From positions 62,001 through 126,000 of the forward strand of contig BSYQ01000002.1 in the NCBI GenBank assembly GCA_030272585.1: 64,000 bases of DNA, in the 5' to 3' direction. The stretch comes from Bryopsis sp. KO-2023 (Eukaryota; Chlorophyta; Ulvophyceae; Bryopsidales; Bryopsidaceae). The first letter of the stretch is position 1, and the number at the start of each line of letters is the position of its first letter. The notes under the pieces are model-generated. The model was given only the letters and a program-made list of their open reading frames with translations, was not told the DNA's origin and did no database searches. Shown piece after piece: positions 62,348 to 64,000 of the stretch. Position numbers and translations under genes: made by a program.

Positions 62348-63414
62348 TAGGCGAAACCAGGCGCGACCACCAACGAGATCAACCCCCCCAAGCGAGGTTA
62401 ATCCCTAAATTAGGGTAACCTACAGAATCGAAAACGGAAGCGATCGCTAAGGCGACGCTTGGGAGGGGTCGTGAAAGGGTCGAGCACCCCATAGCAAACG
62501 CGAACGACGTTGCTTGCGTCGTCGTTCGTCGTCCTGGCGAAGGTAGTGGCGAAGATCTAAAAATCTGCAGATTCCTTAAAATAGATCGACAGATCTTTTT
62601 AAGAGGGGAATACACAGTAAAGCGACGAAAAGGAGGCGAACAGGGGAACGAAAAACAAAAAACGAACCGCGTCGACTCGTCGTCGTCGGTCGTTCGTCCC
62701 TGGAAAAGTCGCGAGAAAGATCGACTAAAAAAAGTAGGCTAGATCTAAGAAAAAAAGCAAGCCAGATCTGTGATCTGATCTGGAAGGGAGGCGAAAAACG
62801 ACGGACAAAGGACGAAAGTGTGAACTCAGGGGAACGCGGGCGTCGAGAAAGTAGGCGACCTGTCCCCACGAAAAAAAAAACAAAAAAAAACTTAGAGCGC
62901 GAAGTACGATTTTCTGACGACTTGCCAGAAATCGGAAATCGGAAAACTCGCAGCTTAGTCACTAACTAAACCCGTGACTGGAGGCTAGAAAAGAGTGCGA
63001 CTGATCGTGAGAAAGGTCGCGAGAAAGTCGGGAGAAAGTTTGTCGTTCCATTTGACTATTAAACCTCACACTTTCCGCGCACCAATACCGCACCGCCTAA
63101 CTCCAGACTCGATTACTAAATCGACTGGAAACGAAATCACAAACGGGTCAGAGTCACACGCGCTAGTCTGTCGCTAGAACAGGACGAAGAACAGGTCCAA
63201 GACAAGACCTGTCGCCAGAAAAGTTCCAGAAAAGTCCCGGGAAAGTCTTAGGATAAAACCCAGGATAAAACCCAAGACAGAACGCGAGAAAGTTCTGGGG
63301 TTAAACCCGAGACAGTTCTGGAAACGGTTCTACGAAAAGTCCTAGGAAAAGTTCCAGGACATTCCTAGACACCGTCCTGCACGCCGAAATTCCAGTTGGA
63401 TCAACTCAGAGGAA
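62348..63414 (+). other. 5' leader of element K
   Basis: This 1,067-nt untranslated leader is longer than in copies E and I. Its distal part repeats variants of AAAGTYCYRGGA (63220-63360), similar in style to the E leader. No gene is seen. Confidence 0.5.
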
Positions 63415-64000
63415 ATGTCTAACCAAACACCACAACTACCACGCATCCCTCCTCAGGAGGAAGAGCGAGTGGAAGAGAATCAACTACTTCCAGTGGTATA
63501 TTCGAAGGTGGTGCACCCACTGGCGCAATAGCCAAGTAAAAGAGAGTGGGAGAGACATGTCCCTGACCAGGTTCGAGAACCGGAAGAAGACCAAGACTTA
63601 GGACAAGAGTCCAAAAAGTCGTTGGAAAAGCCCGGGGACAAGTATGACGAAAAGATAGAGGTTGTACTAAACCTGGAGGTCCAAAACCAGATCCAAAACG
63701 CACAGTCTCATCTCAAAGAGGAATACGAGGACACCTTCCTCTCCGTTCGAAAAGAAGTCCAGAAGCTGGTTGAGCATAATGCTGAGGTTGTAAAAAGGCA
63801 GCAACAGATGCTAGACAAACAGCAGGAATTGTTGGAGGAAAAGATAGGATCTTTTCCACGGACCGACAATAATCCCTTGGAAAAGTTTGACAACAAGGAG
63901 ATGTTGAACGCTCAGATTGCCCGATTGCAAGAAAAAGCAGCCGACAAAGCTGAGGAAGAGAAGCAGCGGGACAAGCTAAGAGCGGAGCAAATTCTGGCGC
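63415..64000 (+). pseudogene. gag: Gag of element K (partial, early stop, internal deletion)
   Basis: It starts MSNQTPQLPRIPPQEEE, like MSGQTxPQLPPIPPPEEE of copies E and I, and meets a TAG at 63529-63531 after 38 codons. The same frame then stays open to the window edge with a matching coiled coil (KEEYEDTFLSVRKEVQKLV). Compared with copy E about 70 residues are missing, including the HINVHQQEVHVHG motif. One stop in an otherwise clean frame suggests recent inactivation. Confidence 0.85.

Larger units (their letters stand above)
62184..64000 (+). mobile_element. Ty3/gypsy element, family 3-like, copy K (5' part only)
   Basis: It has a 150-bp LTR, a PBS, a leader and the start of gag, cut by the right window edge. 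LTR and Gag are clearly related to copies E and I but diverged, so this is a subfamily. The Gag start has an early stop. Confidence 0.9.

Overview
The window is a dense pile of retroelements in a eukaryotic nuclear genome. I recognise no host protein-coding gene with confidence. The main elements are Ty3/gypsy (Metaviridae) chromoviruses with long LTRs, 5-bp target-site duplications (TSDs), a coiled-coil Gag, a Pol ending in a chromodomain, and an extra third gene. A LINE of the Tad1/I-like type is also present. This content points to a filamentous fungus, probably a basidiomycete. A short interstitial telomere-like tract of heptamers (CCCTAAC/CCCTAAA) is more typical of green-lineage or some protist telomeres, so the assignment is only moderately supported.

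Layout. (A) 1-2066: 3' end of a Ty3 element (third gene plus 3' LTR), cut by the window edge. (B) 2317-12394: a complete, almost unmutated element of the same family with gag, pol (joined by a predicted -1 frameshift) and a third gene ORF3, flanked by the TSD TTCGA. It sits inside the reverse transcriptase of a LINE whose two halves (2067-2316 and 12400-14440) rejoin in frame. (C) 15164-20576: a scrambled non-autonomous element of a second family: direct LTRs, TSD GAGTT, an inverted LTR piece and inverted gag, a deleted pol, and a forward ORF3. (D) 20577-27913: low-coding DNA with a 180-bp satellite, other degenerate repeats, tRNA-like segments, the telomere-like tract, a LINE ORF1 fragment and a solo LTR. 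(E) 27914-38938: complete third-family element (TSD TTACC), decayed by stops, a 13-bp deletion and a hAT-like MITE in pol. (F) 39919-40494: a tiny deletion derivative of the first family with TSD GTGGG. (G) 41387-43144: a decayed retroelement with RT and RNase H in one frame. (H) 45313-45700: a second hAT-like MITE. (I) 46684-57366: near-intact copy of the third family on the minus strand (TSD TAGTA). (J) 57437-62069: retroelement remnants (including a retropepsin), a solo LTR with TSD TCGTC and a third MITE-like copy. (K) 62184-64000: 5' end of a diverged third-family element, cut by the right edge.

How the parts work together. Gag should form the particle. Gag-Pol supplies protease, RT, RNase H, integrase and a chromodomain that may steer integration to chromatin. 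All families share a 12-nt primer-binding site and a G-homopolymer in place of a mixed polypurine tract. The most interesting feature is ORF3, on the sense strand between pol and the 3' LTR in three separate families. Its sequence is otherwise very diverged, but a C-x2-C ... C-x2-H-x2-C-x2-H-W ... C-x2-C array is kept after a coiled-coil or charged N-terminal part. This suggests a RING-like zinc-binding accessory protein that I cannot match to a described retrotransposon gene.
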